64,000 nt of DNA from Clostridium sp. OM02-18AC (GTDB lineage Bacteria > Bacillota > Clostridia > Lachnospirales > Lachnospiraceae), in contig NZ_QULW01000011.1 of NCBI RefSeq assembly GCF_003481825.1, forward strand, positions 58,365 through 122,364, read 5' to 3'. Both the position numbers and the translations under genes were made by a program. Shown one piece after another: positions 15,113 to 23,686 of this stretch (the first letter of the stretch is position 1; the number at the start of each line of letters is the position of its first letter). Below the pieces are notes generated by a model. That model was given only the letters and a program-made list of their open reading frames with translations, was not told the origin of the DNA and made no database searches.

Positions 15113-16504
15113 CTATTTGTTAAGAAGCTTCTCCCCAACTTTTACAATGTCTCCGGCGCCCATAGTTATCAACAAATCACCGGTGGAACAATTTTTTAAA
15201 AGAAATGCTTCAATTTCTTCAAATGCTGGGAAATAATGCACTTCCGTGCCCAGTTTTTCGATGCGGGAAGCAATATCTGCAGAGCTGATCCCCAGTGTAT
15301 CGGTCTCTCTTGCCGCATAGATATCTGCAAGAACAACTGCATCTGCCGCAGAAAGCGCCTCTGCGAACTCATCCAGAAATGCTTTGGTGCGGGTATAAGT
15401 ATGCGGCTGGAATACACACCAGAGTTTTTTGTGTGGATAATTCTTTGCCGCCTTTAAGGTTGCCGCGATCTCCTGTGGATGATGTGCGTAATCGTCGATG
15501 ATGGTAATGCCATTCAGCTCGCCCTTCTTTTCAAAACGGCGGTCCGTTCCGGTAAAATGAAGAAGACCTTCCACAATTGCCTCATCCGGGATAGCCAGTG
15601 CCTTTGCTGCAGCGATAGCAGCCAGTGCATTGTATACATTATGCTCGCCAGGAACACCCAGCGTAATTGTTCCGGCTTTCTTTCCCTGCTCCATGACCGT
15701 AAAGGTCGGACGTGCGAACGCATCGTATGTAATCTCTGCCGCGCTGTAGTCACTCTCTGCGCTATGGCCGAAGGTCACCACCTTGCAAGGCAGCCCGCCG
15801 CAGATCTCCTCATAGTTTTTGATATCACGGTTGATGATCAGAAGTCCCTTCTCATCCAGCTTCTGCGCAAACAGGCGGAAAGAATGGCGGATATCGTCCA
15901 GATCCTTAAAGAAATCCAGATGATCTGCTTCTATATTTAAGATGATCTCCATGGTCGGGAAGAACGAGAGGAAGCTATTGGTATACTCACAGGCCTCGGT
16001 CACAAACAGCTCCGGTCCGCCTACACGGATATTGCCGCCGATGGAATGCAGGATTCCGCCGACAGAAATGGTCGGGTTCTTCTCGGCTGTCAGTAAAATC
16101 TCAGTCAGCATGGAGGTCGTGGTGGTCTTTCCGTGGGTTCCGGATACCGCGATCGCCTCTCCGTAGTTTTTCATGATCTGCCCTAAAAGTTCTGCACGGC
16201 TCATCATAGGGATACCACGGCGCACAACCTCGGCATACTCCGGGTTATCCGCATGAACTGCTGCGGTATAAACCACCAGATCAATCTCATCGGTGATGTT
16301 CGCTGCTGCCTGACCGTACATGACCTTAGCACCTGCTAAAGCCAGATGGTCCGTCAGCTCACTCTCATGTGCATCGGAACCGCTGATGCGAAAGCCCTCC
16401 TGCATTAAAATCTCTGCAAGTCCGCTCATGCTGATGCCGCCGATGCCGATGAAGTGAATGGCAATGGGTTTCTTAAAATCTATCTGATACATAATGGGTT
16501 CCAT
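15113..16504 (-). CDS. murC: UDP-N-acetylmuramate--L-alanine ligase
   Basis: Cytoplasmic Mur ligase adding the first amino acid, L-alanine, to UDP-MurNAc in peptidoglycan synthesis. The 463 residues show the N-terminal nucleotide-sugar motif HFIGIGGISMSGLAEIL, the ATP-binding AVSGTHGKTTTTSML (about 118-132), the NIEADHLDFFKD metal region and DDYAHHPQEI typical of MurC. Start at 16504 has AAGGA five bases upstream; the ATG four codons later is also possible. No other mur genes adjoin it; murG lies 25 kb away. Confidence 0.96.
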   Translation of the reverse strand: MEPIMYQIDFKKPIAIHFIGIGGISMSGLAEILMQEGFRISGSDAHESELTDHLALAGAKVMYGQAAANITDEIDLVVYTAAVHADNPEYAEVVRRGIPMMSRAELLGQIMKNYGEAIAVSGTHGKTTTTSMLTEILLTAEKNPTISVGGILHSIGGNIRVGGPELFVTEACEYTNSFLSFFPTMEIILNIEADHLDFFKDLDDIRHSFRLFAQKLDEKGLLIINRDIKNYEEICGGLPCKVVTFGHSAESDYSAAEITYDAFARPTFTVMEQGKKAGTITLGVPGEHNVYNALAAIAAAKALAIPDEAIVEGLLHFTGTDRRFEKKGELNGITIIDDYAHHPQEIAATLKAAKNYPHKKLWCVFQPHTYTRTKAFLDEFAEALSAADAVVLADIYAARETDTLGISSADIASRIEKLGTEVHYFPAFEEIEAFLLKNCSTGDLLITMGAGDIVKVGEKLLNK

Positions 16505-16551
16505 CCTTTTCCTTAATTAATTTTATCATGCATTCCATGATTAAAATTCTT

Positions 16552-16579
16552 CGTAACTGTTCCGTGCTTTCACAGTCAC
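16552..16579. repeat. Palindromic intergenic element (murC-pbp gap)
   Basis: GTAACTGT (16553-16560), 11-nt loop, ACAGTCAC (16572-16579): seven of eight arm pairs match. The central sequence TTCCGTGCTTTC agrees closely with copies at 35165, 55671 and (reverse strand) 56488. It sits between the divergent murC and penicillin-binding protein genes. Confidence 0.7.
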
Positions 16580-16734
16580 AATTCTTCTTATATATTATGC
16601 TGCTTCATATTCTTTTCTTTTTTACTTCCTTTTGCGGGAAAAGTCAATGTTTTTCTAGTCTTTCCATGGAAATTGTAATATAATCGTATAGAAAATACGG
16701 AACGAAAGGAGTCTGTTTACAGAGGTATCTTACT

Positions 16735-19653
16735 ATGAAATCTAACCATACACCGAAATCGCTTGCTGGTGCCGTTCCCGACTTCTTTGTCAGTCTGTTC
16801 GGCATCCTTGGATGGCTTTTGCAGTCCATTCTGCATTTGCTTACCTGCGGACTGATCCTTTGCGGAATCATTGGCCTGCTCATCTATGCCAAAGTACGCC
16901 CACAGCTTGATCACTGCCGGGAAGTTGCCTACGATAAGCTCGCGCAGATGCAGCGCCAGGACTTCAGTATGCTGTCCGACACAGAAATATACGATAAAAA
17001 CGACCAGCTCATCGGACTGATCAATGCCGGACATTATGAATATGTCCCGATCAGCCAGATCAGCATGAATCTGCAGAATGCTTATATTGCCCAGGAGGAC
17101 CGGCGTTTTAAATCACACACCGGTGTCGACTGGATCGCGACCTTCCGCGCAGGTCTTGCCCTCATCAAAAACCGCGGCGAGATCACACAGGGCGGAAGCA
17201 CGATTACCCAGCAGGTGGTAAAGAACACGTACCTGACCCAGGAACAGAGCTTTACCCGGAAGATCGTAGAAATTCTGCTGGCGCCGGAGATTGAGAAAAA
17301 GTTTTCCAAGGCAGATATCATGGAATTTTACTGCAATACCAATTTCTACGGCAACCACTGCTATGGCGTGGAAGCTGCCAGCCGCTATTACTTCGGCAAG
17401 GATGCCAGCGACTTAGACCCTTACGAGGCCGCTGTTTTAGTCGGCATCAGCAACAGCCCCACTGCCTACAATCCCGTCCGCAACCCGGAAGCTTCTTTAG
17501 AAAAGCGCAACGATGTCCTGCACAGCATGCTGGAGGTGGGCTATCTCACGGAAGATGCCTACAACAGTGCCATCAGCCAGCCTTTAAACATCGTTCAGGA
17601 GGAAGGTGAGGGAAGTAACGAGAACTACATGAGCAGCTATGCCATCCATTGCGCAGCTTTGGCGCTCATGAAGCTGGAGGATTTCCCGTTCCAGTATACC
17701 TTCAAAGACAAATCCGATTACGATTCCTACATAGAAAATTATCAGGCCACCTATACCGAAAAAGCGGATGATATCCGTGCGGGCGGCTACCGCATTTACA
17801 CAACCCTCGACCAGAATCTGCAGCAGACCCTGCAGACCCAGCTGGACGATGTTCTTTCCCCGTACACAGAACTTCAGGACAACGGAAAATATGCCCTGCA
17901 GGGCGCCGGCGTCATCGTAGACAACCAGACTGACTGCGTGGCTGCCATCGTCGGCGGACGCGGCACCACAGACGCTTATAACCGCGCCTACCTAAGCGCA
18001 AGACAGCCGGGAAGTACCATCAAACCACTCATCGACTATGGGCCGGCGTTTGATACCGGAGAATACTATCCGGCCCGCCTGGTTGACGATCACAAATTTG
18101 AAGGAGGTCCTTCCAACAGCGGCGGCTCCTACTATGGCAACGTTTCTGTCCGGGAAGCCTTAAACCGGAGCTTAAATACCGTGGCATGGCAGATTCTCAC
18201 TGATATCGGTGTTGATTACGGTCTGAACTATCTGGGAGAAATGGAATTCCAGAAGCTTACTTACATCGATAACGGCGTTCCATCCTTAAGTATCGGCGGC
18301 TTCACCAACGGCGTCCGTGTTGTGGACATGGCGAAGGGCTACAGTACACTGGCAAACGGCGGGATCTATAACGACCAGACCTGCATCCGCAAGATCGACC
18401 ACGAACATAACGGAGAATTAACCAAAAATTTAAAACCTCATACCCAGGTTGTCTACCAACAGGATTCCGCCTATATGCTGACTGATGTCCTGAAAGGAAC
18501 CTTAAATGAGCCTTACGGAACCGGCTACGGACTGGCACTGGAAAGCGGCATGCCTGCTGCCGGTAAGACTGGTACCACCAACAGCAGCAAGGATACCTGG
18601 TTCTGCGGCTATACCCGCTACTACACCACTGCTGTCTGGGTCGGCTACGATACCCCGCGCGCAATGCCTGGCATCTACGGCAAAACCTATGCCGGAAAGA
18701 TCTGGAAACAGGTCATGGACCAGATCCACGAAGGCAAAGAACTGTTAGACTGGGAACAGCCTGCTACCGTGGAAATGACCACCGATCCTAAAAGCGGCAT
18801 CACGGACCTGTTCAGTTCTACCTTAAGCGAGCGGGCTCAGCAGAGTCTCCACGATAAAGAACAACGCAAGCTGGAGACCGATCTGGAAAATGCCGTAACC
18901 TCATTTGAAGACAAGACCATCGAGACCGTGGAAGACACTTACTGGGTCAAGGAACAGTATCAGAGCATCATCTCCAAGCTGAACCTGATGGACGGAAGTG
19001 AAAAACGGACCGAACTGTTGGAGCGCATGACCAGGCGCAACGAAGAATTCACGCCGATCATCAACGACATGAAGGACACCATTGCCCTTTACGAAGTACA
19101 GAAAGCAAAGGAAAAAGCAGAAGCCCAGAAAAAGGCAGAAGAAGAAGCCGTTACGACACGGAAAAACCTGGAGATCCAGACCAGGAAGAACACCTTCTTA
19201 AGCGCCCTGCGCGATGTTGAAAATCTGGAATACCAGTCTGAAGATGCCGAAGACATTGTCCAAAATGCCATCGACAAGCTTTCCCTGGTAGAAAGCTATG
19301 AGGAAGCTGCCTCCTACAAAGAACGGCTCCAGAAAGCAATCGACCGCATTGCCACCCTGCCTACCGAAAGTGAGTGGGAAGCCGAACAGGCAAAGAAAGA
19401 AGAAGCGGAAGCAGCGGTCCAGGCCGCGAATGAGCAGAAGATCGGTCTGGAGCAGCAGTCCCTGCGGAATTATTTAAGCCAGGCAAGCCGCAGCTGGACC
19501 ACCTGGTCTTCCCAGATGACCGACAATGCAGGACCCGGAATCGATCATAATTCCGGTACGTCCAGCGTTCCGGGATCCGGCACGACCACTGCACCCGGCT
19601 CTGGCAGTTCCCAGGCTGCCGTCACTACAGCACCGACGGGAGGAGGAAATTAA
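16735..19653 (+). CDS. Class A penicillin-binding protein with long coiled-coil tail
   Basis: Bifunctional peptidoglycan synthase. After a cytoplasmic N-terminus and a membrane helix (about residues 32-52) comes a GT51 glycosyltransferase domain with catalytic Glu121 (AQEDRRF) and TQGGSTITQQ. The transpeptidase domain has Ser427 and Lys430 (QPGSTIKP), SLN at 479-481 and KTGT at 611-614. Beyond about residue 690 lies a 280-residue extension: predicted coiled coil rich in Glu, Lys and Ala (720-920), then a Gly/Ser/Thr/Pro tail (930-972). That tail resembles a wall-spanning linker. GAGGT lies eight bases before the ATG. A small membrane-protein gene follows after three bases, so the two are probably coupled. 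Confidence 0.95.
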   Translation: MKSNHTPKSLAGAVPDFFVSLFGILGWLLQSILHLLTCGLILCGIIGLLIYAKVRPQLDHCREVAYDKLAQMQRQDFSMLSDTEIYDKNDQLIGLINAGHYEYVPISQISMNLQNAYIAQEDRRFKSHTGVDWIATFRAGLALIKNRGEITQGGSTITQQVVKNTYLTQEQSFTRKIVEILLAPEIEKKFSKADIMEFYCNTNFYGNHCYGVEAASRYYFGKDASDLDPYEAAVLVGISNSPTAYNPVRNPEASLEKRNDVLHSMLEVGYLTEDAYNSAISQPLNIVQEEGEGSNENYMSSYAIHCAALALMKLEDFPFQYTFKDKSDYDSYIENYQATYTEKADDIRAGGYRIYTTLDQNLQQTLQTQLDDVLSPYTELQDNGKYALQGAGVIVDNQTDCVAAIVGGRGTTDAYNRAYLSARQPGSTIKPLIDYGPAFDTGEYYPARLVDDHKFEGGPSNSGGSYYGNVSVREALNRSLNTVAWQILTDIGVDYGLNYLGEMEFQKLTYIDNGVPSLSIGGFTNGVRVVDMAKGYSTLANGGIYNDQTCIRKIDHEHNGELTKNLKPHTQVVYQQDSAYMLTDVLKGTLNEPYGTGYGLALESGMPAAGKTGTTNSSKDTWFCGYTRYYTTAVWVGYDTPRAMPGIYGKTYAGKIWKQVMDQIHEGKELLDWEQPATVEMTTDPKSGITDLFSSTLSERAQQSLHDKEQRKLETDLENAVTSFEDKTIETVEDTYWVKEQYQSIISKLNLMDGSEKRTELLERMTRRNEEFTPIINDMKDTIALYEVQKAKEKAEAQKKAEEEAVTTRKNLEIQTRKNTFLSALRDVENLEYQSEDAEDIVQNAIDKLSLVESYEEAASYKERLQKAIDRIATLPTESEWEAEQAKKEEAEAAVQAANEQKIGLEQQSLRNYLSQASRSWTTWSSQMTDNAGPGIDHNSGTSSVPGSGTTTAPGSGSSQAAVTTAPTGGGN

Positions 19654-19656
19654 ACG

Positions 19657-20223
19657 ATGAATCAATATAATCCTGCCAAACAGGCTGAGGCGATCGACAA
19701 CGTAACATCCACCTCTGGCAAATCGGCTGAAGTAATTGATACCGCCAAAATCCAGGCAGCCCTGGAAAAACGCGTCGACCAGGAGACTGCGTCGCTCCCA
19801 CGCCTGACCGTTCCAGATATCGACGAAGATCCTTCTTCCCCAGATCCAGAACCTGCCGCCGGTCATACAACCGATCTCTCCGGTGAGATCCAGACTGCCA
19901 GACAGATTTCCGAATCCGGAGCAGGCAAAAAAACATTCTTCAAAAAACGCAGCACCGACCACTCCGCAAGAGAACGCTGGTGGGACCCTTCGGTCCGCTC
20001 CTGGTTTTATACCTTTATGTGCATGAACATGCCGGTTGTCGGCTGGTTCTACCTCTTCCATGAAGCGAAACACGAAGAAGACCCGCATCGAAAGGAATTC
20101 GCGCGGGCCTACCTGTTTTACAAACTCGTATTTCTCATTGCGGGGCTAGTTGTCCTGCTGATCCTCCTGTTGATCGGGCTGGGGCTCTTAGACCAGCTGC
20201 TTGCCTATATGGAGATGCTATAA
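19657..20223 (+). CDS. Small membrane protein of unknown function next to the penicillin-binding protein
   Basis: I do not recognise this 188-aa protein. The first 100 residues are hydrophilic and acidic with low complexity. Then come a Trp-rich stretch (ERWWDPSVRSWFYTF), a short hydrophobic segment (CMNMPVVGWFYLFHEA) and a long C-terminal membrane helix (LVFLIAGLVVLLILLLIGLGLL, about 158-179). It starts three bases after the stop of the penicillin-binding protein gene, with GGAGGAAAT overlapping that stop. The two genes share one terminator, so a role with the cell-wall synthase is plausible but unproven. Confidence 0.8.
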   Translation: MNQYNPAKQAEAIDNVTSTSGKSAEVIDTAKIQAALEKRVDQETASLPRLTVPDIDEDPSSPDPEPAAGHTTDLSGEIQTARQISESGAGKKTFFKKRSTDHSARERWWDPSVRSWFYTFMCMNMPVVGWFYLFHEAKHEEDPHRKEFARAYLFYKLVFLIAGLVVLLILLLIGLGLLDQLLAYMEML

Positions 20224-20247
20224 CAATATTGCACGATAACGAATGAA

Positions 20248-20302
20248 GGCGAAAGTTCCCGCAGCCGCCATGCATGGCGGCTGTTGGAACTTTCGCCCCT
20301 TT
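20248..20302 (+). terminator. Strong hairpin terminator after the pbp operon
   Basis: Long interrupted stem: GGCGAAAGTTCC (20248-20259) pairs with GGAACTTTCGCC (20286-20297), enclosing CAGCCGCC/GGCGGCTG. A short T-rich stretch follows. It can also serve queT, which ends at 20325 on the other strand. Confidence 0.75.
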
Positions 20303-20324
20303 GATACTTACTGTGTTAAATTGT

Positions 20325-20825
20325 TTACTGTGCAAATACAGCTCTGTGATGCCGCTCCAGCGCGAGCAGCAAAATATTTCCGAGTACTCCGACTGCCAGG
20401 ATCTCTCCGATTCCAACGGTTACCATAGCGAATGGGATCAAGTCTGTGGAGCCATAGGCATAGCGCAGGACCCACGGAATGATGATGGTGTTGGAAAGGA
20501 TCGGCGGAACACATACCAGCCATTTGCTTTTCTTTCCAAGATAGTAGGAACCCAGTGCCCCGATGAGGGTTGCGATGCTGCCGAACACCACATCGAGCGG
20601 TGCTGCTCCGCAAAGCAGGTTTGCGAGGAAACAGCCGATGGTAATGCCTGGTACCGCACCCGGAAGGAAATACGGAAGCACGCACAGTGCTTCGGAAATC
20701 CGAAACTGGATCGGTCCGAATGCGATCGGTGCCACGATCATGGTCAGTGCCACATAAATGGCTGCAATGGCTGCACTCTGGGTAAGACGACCGGTTACAG
20801 AGTTGTAGTTGTACCTCTTGTTCAT
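20325..20825 (-). CDS. queT: QueT-family transporter (queuosine precursor uptake)
   Basis: Integral membrane substrate-binding (S) component of ECF type, 166 aa. It has about five hydrophobic segments and the family motif APIAFGPIQFRISEAL followed by LPYFLPGAVPGITIGC. QueT proteins are linked by genome context to uptake of queuosine precursors such as preQ1; transport would need the shared ECF energising module, which is not in this window. GGAG lies seven bases before the ATG. The upstream region contains a preQ1-I-like hairpin and a long structured leader, consistent with ligand-responsive control. Confidence 0.88.
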   Translation of the reverse strand: MNKRYNYNSVTGRLTQSAAIAAIYVALTMIVAPIAFGPIQFRISEALCVLPYFLPGAVPGITIGCFLANLLCGAAPLDVVFGSIATLIGALGSYYLGKKSKWLVCVPPILSNTIIIPWVLRYAYGSTDLIPFAMVTVGIGEILAVGVLGNILLLALERHHRAVFAQ

Positions 20826-20835
20826 GATATTGTTC

Positions 20836-20877
20836 TCCTTTAGTTTTGTTTTACGAGTGGAAGGTCACGAACACTCG
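20836..20877 (-). promoter_or_regulatory. Candidate preQ1-I-type riboswitch before queT
   Basis: On the minus strand, stem CGAGTG (20872-20877) pairs with CACTCG (20854-20859). The 12-nt loop starts TTC and contains CCTT, and an A-rich tail TAAAACAAAACTAAAGG follows, running into the Shine-Dalgarno. This is the size and order of a preQ1 class I aptamer, and the loop CCTT could pair with AAGG of the ribosome binding site. The loop is not a close match to the class consensus, so the call is tentative. Confidence 0.4.
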
Positions 20878-21030
20878 ATTCATTTTCGCGCAGCAATGAG
20901 TCAGGCATTCATGCTTGCATGAATATCTGACGAATGCCGCGGAAGGCATATACCGCAGGTATATGACCTTACGCCGGAAATCGGCGATAGCCCTGTAAGA
21001 CCTTGTTTTTATGGGCTTTACAACGTGGAA
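20878..21030 (-). ncRNA. Structured leader upstream of queT (unassigned)
   Basis: Between yitT and queT lie 280 non-coding bases with dense pairing. CATATACC/GGTATATG extended by AAGG/CCTT forms a stem at 20943-20970. CGCCG/CGGCG pairs at 20972-20986, and AGCCC/GGGCT around 20989-21018. The hairpin TCAG-ATTCATGC/GCATGAAT-CTGA (20901-20930) competes with GGCATTC (20904-20910)/GAATGCC (20932-20938). Mutually exclusive stems suggest a regulatory RNA; a dispersed repeat is the alternative. Confidence 0.4.
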
Positions 21031-21107
21031 GAGTATAGCATAGGCTCTATGCAAAATCAAGAATGAAGTTCTGCGATTCTCTGTATACAATTTATTATTC
21101 ATTCATC

Positions 21108-21983
21108 TTACAAGTTCCGGTAATCCCCAAGGAATCCTTCCCCATAGGTTTCCTTGGTCGGTGAGACAATGATAAACGCCTTCGGGTCATGCCGGTCGAT
21201 GATCTCTTTTACCAGGTGAAACTGTTTGCGGTCCACGGCGCAGGTCAGGGTCAGGCCTTCTTTCCCGCTGTAGCCGCCGATGCTCTTATAAAATGTAGTA
21301 CCGCGGTCCAGTGTTTGCATGATTTCCTGTGCGATCTCTTCGTTCTTTTCGGAGTGGACCGTGATCATGCTTCCCCGGTTCATACCGTAGAGAATGGTAT
21401 CCATGGCCTGGGTTGTGCAGACAATGGAGATGATACCGTACATGGCTGCCTCAATCTCACCAAACACCAGAATGGAAGCACCGACAACCACAAAATCCAC
21501 CAGCATGATTGCATAGCCGGTCTGCATATAAGGACGGAGCTTCTGCAAAAGCTTGGCCAGGATATCGCCGCCGCCCGTTGTGGAATTACGCATGAAGATC
21601 AGTGCCATGCCGACTCCGGCAAAAATTCCGCCGAACGCGCAGGCGATCAAACGGTCTCCTTCATACTGCCATATTCCGGACGCAGAGACAAAATCCTGGA
21701 CCACACTCATCCAGATAACCGTGCGGATCGTTTTGAGAGTCATTTCCCGGTCCAGTAAAAACCAGGAAGCCAGAAGAAGCGGGATATTAAATACCAGACT
21801 CATGGTACCAATCGGCAGGGAAAACAAATGGTTTAACATCAGCGCAATACCAGACACGCCGCCCGGCGCAACGTGGCTTGGCTCGATAAAACACCAGATT
21901 CCGATTGCCTGCAAAAAGGCCCCGGCAAAATCAAACAATGCATCCAGTCCCAGTTCTTTCCATTTTTTCTTTCTACTCATCAC
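21108..21983 (-). CDS. YitT-family membrane protein (DUF161/DUF2179)
   Basis: The 291-aa protein has five to six membrane segments in the first 200 residues, with the family signature PSHVAPGGVSGIALMLNHLF near the N-terminus and MRNSTTGGGDILAKLL midway. A cytoplasmic DUF2179 domain forms the C-terminus (about 205-285, TFYKSIGGYSGKEGLTLTCAV and RHDPKAFIIVSPTKE). The transported substrate of YitT proteins is not established. The gene precedes queT in the same direction but with the long leader between them. About 400 non-coding bases lie upstream. Confidence 0.92.
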   Translation of the reverse strand: MMSRKKKWKELGLDALFDFAGAFLQAIGIWCFIEPSHVAPGGVSGIALMLNHLFSLPIGTMSLVFNIPLLLASWFLLDREMTLKTIRTVIWMSVVQDFVSASGIWQYEGDRLIACAFGGIFAGVGMALIFMRNSTTGGGDILAKLLQKLRPYMQTGYAIMLVDFVVVGASILVFGEIEAAMYGIISIVCTTQAMDTILYGMNRGSMITVHSEKNEEIAQEIMQTLDRGTTFYKSIGGYSGKEGLTLTCAVDRKQFHLVKEIIDRHDPKAFIIVSPTKETYGEGFLGDYRNL

Positions 21984-22392
21984 ATGTCTCCTTCCTGCGT
22001 CTGGCGCTCAGCCGTCCAACGCTAAGTTATTCCTTCATGATTCTCCCTGGTTGCTTCAGCAATCAGCCGCCTTAGCGCAAGTATACTGCTTCACGGTTTT
22101 CTTTGACCGGTGCACAACAAGAACCACGGTCCCTCGATACGCACCGTAATAAAAAAGAGGACCAACTTTCCCGTCAGCCCTCTTTTCATTCCTATAGCCG
22201 CTGCACGAAAATAGTCTCTTCGCGGCTGCAAGAGGTTTTGTACCCTCGCAGCTGCGTCTCTTCTATAATCCATGCAAGCAGCATTTCTTTTCTTTCTCGT
22301 GACTCTGTCACTTGCTTGTCTCGCCGTTTGCCAAGATCGCGCACGCACGCTCCTAGCTCACTTACGCTCATTATACCATATTTTGTCGTTTG
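21984..22392. other. Intergenic region (409 bp) between M20 peptidase and yitT genes
   Basis: No convincing coding sequence. It holds the terminator at 22151-22188, a candidate -10 box (TATACT on the minus strand near 22080), and a yitT leader with pairing potential: GCGCTAAG near 22070 with CTTAGCG near 22020, and CTGATTGCT/AGCAACCAG inside it. No ribosome binding site plus ORF combination was found. Confidence 0.5.
22151..22188 (-). terminator. Terminator downstream of the M20 peptidase gene
   Basis: Arms AAAAGAGG (22153-22160) and CCTCTTTT (22179-22186) with an inner GAC/GTC pair, giving a T-run on the minus strand. It is about 205 nt past the M20 stop codon and upstream of yitT. Confidence 0.65.
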
Positions 22393-23577
22393 TTACTGGT
22401 TTTTCTTTTTATTTTCGACAAATTCTGCCTTGATCTGATCCATCAGTCCGTCTGTGGTGATCAGGTCGTAGCAGGCACCGGCAATGGCTTTTGCCCCGTA
22501 GATGACGCAGTTGTGAGCGTTCTCGCTCTTGCCCGCATCTACGAACTCCTGGGAATGGGAGGCGGTTCCCTCCGGCACGAATGCCACACGGATACAGGAA
22601 CCCGGGATCTCATACATGACATTGCCAAAATCCGTGGAACCGGTCTTTTCTCTCGGCGGTGCCAGCTGCGGTGCACCCGCAAGCTCAGCATTCTCCATCA
22701 GAAGTTTGTTTAAACCAAGTACCGGAATCTTATTGTAGAAGAAAGTTCCTTCCTTGATCTCATAAGTAACGCCTGCAATCAGCGCAGCGCCCTTGATGAT
22801 GTCCTGGAAGCGCAGGCTGACTTCTTCCAGTTCCTTTCTGGAGAAGGAACGCAGGGAGAATTCGCCTTTTGCGGTAGCCGGAACTACATTGGACGGACCC
22901 GGAAGTTCGGTCATGCAGTAATGCATGCGCACATCATCCGGCACATGCTCCCGTAAGAATTCTACGCCCTGGAATGCCACCAGCATTGCATCGAATGCAC
23001 TTCTGCCCTTTTCCGGCGCGAGCGCTGCATGGGCGCGGTGTCCGTGGAACGTCACGTTGTAACTTTTCTGTGCCAGACACTTGATATCGGTACAGGTATT
23101 CGGGCCGCCGTGCATCATCAGTGCAACATCCAGCTCTTTGAAGCAGCCATTCTGGATCATCTGGACCTTGCTTCCGAAGGTTTCCTCTGCCGGAGTTCCA
23201 TATACCACTAACTGGAACGGCTTATCAGTATCCAGGTTCTTTAAGGCAACTGCCGCGCCAAGGCAGCCCGGACCCTGCATGTGATGTCCGCAGCCATGTC
23301 CGAGATTGCGGAGAGCATCGTACTCACACAGGATGCCAAGCACCGGACCGCCCTCGCCGTGGCTGTAGGTGGCACGGAAAGCGGTTTTAAAACCGCCAAC
23401 GCCCATCTGCACATCAAAGCCATTCGCAATCAGATAATCGGTCAGAAGACCGCTCGCAAAAACTTCTTCGCCCTCGTACTCCGGGTTATCAAAAATCTGG
23501 TCTGCCATGGAGCACAGCGTATCCCGCTGCGCATCGATGGCCTGAAACAGGGATTTCTTATCGCTCATGATTCCCAC
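22393..23577 (-). CDS. M20-family amidohydrolase/peptidase (AbgB-like)
   Basis: Zinc-dependent amidohydrolase, 394 aa. Metal-site motifs are visible: GILCEYDALRNLGHGCGHHM (about 80-99), GTPAEETFGSK (about 127-137) with the catalytic Glu pair, and HGGPNTCTD. The dimerisation domain contains GHRAHAALAPEKGRSAFDA, and the last metal ligand region is VPEGTASHSQEF. AbgB-like enzymes hydrolyse amide bonds such as p-aminobenzoyl-glutamate; the true substrate here is unknown. Start: a GTG at 23575-23577 with AAGGAGG four bases upstream, or an ATG three codons later. The adjacent YfcC-type transporter probably imports the substrate. Confidence 0.9.
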   Translation of the reverse strand: MGIMSDKKSLFQAIDAQRDTLCSMADQIFDNPEYEGEEVFASGLLTDYLIANGFDVQMGVGGFKTAFRATYSHGEGGPVLGILCEYDALRNLGHGCGHHMQGPGCLGAAVALKNLDTDKPFQLVVYGTPAEETFGSKVQMIQNGCFKELDVALMMHGGPNTCTDIKCLAQKSYNVTFHGHRAHAALAPEKGRSAFDAMLVAFQGVEFLREHVPDDVRMHYCMTELPGPSNVVPATAKGEFSLRSFSRKELEEVSLRFQDIIKGAALIAGVTYEIKEGTFFYNKIPVLGLNKLLMENAELAGAPQLAPPREKTGSTDFGNVMYEIPGSCIRVAFVPEGTASHSQEFVDAGKSENAHNCVIYGAKAIAGACYDLITTDGLMDQIKAEFVENKKKNQ

Positions 23578-23686
23578 AATTCCTCCTTTTATACATTACG
23601 GCCCACACGCTGCACAAACAGCAGCGCGCCAACCGTACCTTTTATGCAACTTCCGGATATCCTCGCATGTTGCAATTGTTGTAACT

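Noticed and set aside
19474..20088. Long minus-strand frame opposite the pbp tail and its neighbour
   Set aside because: Antisense to two well-supported genes and without homology-like motifs.
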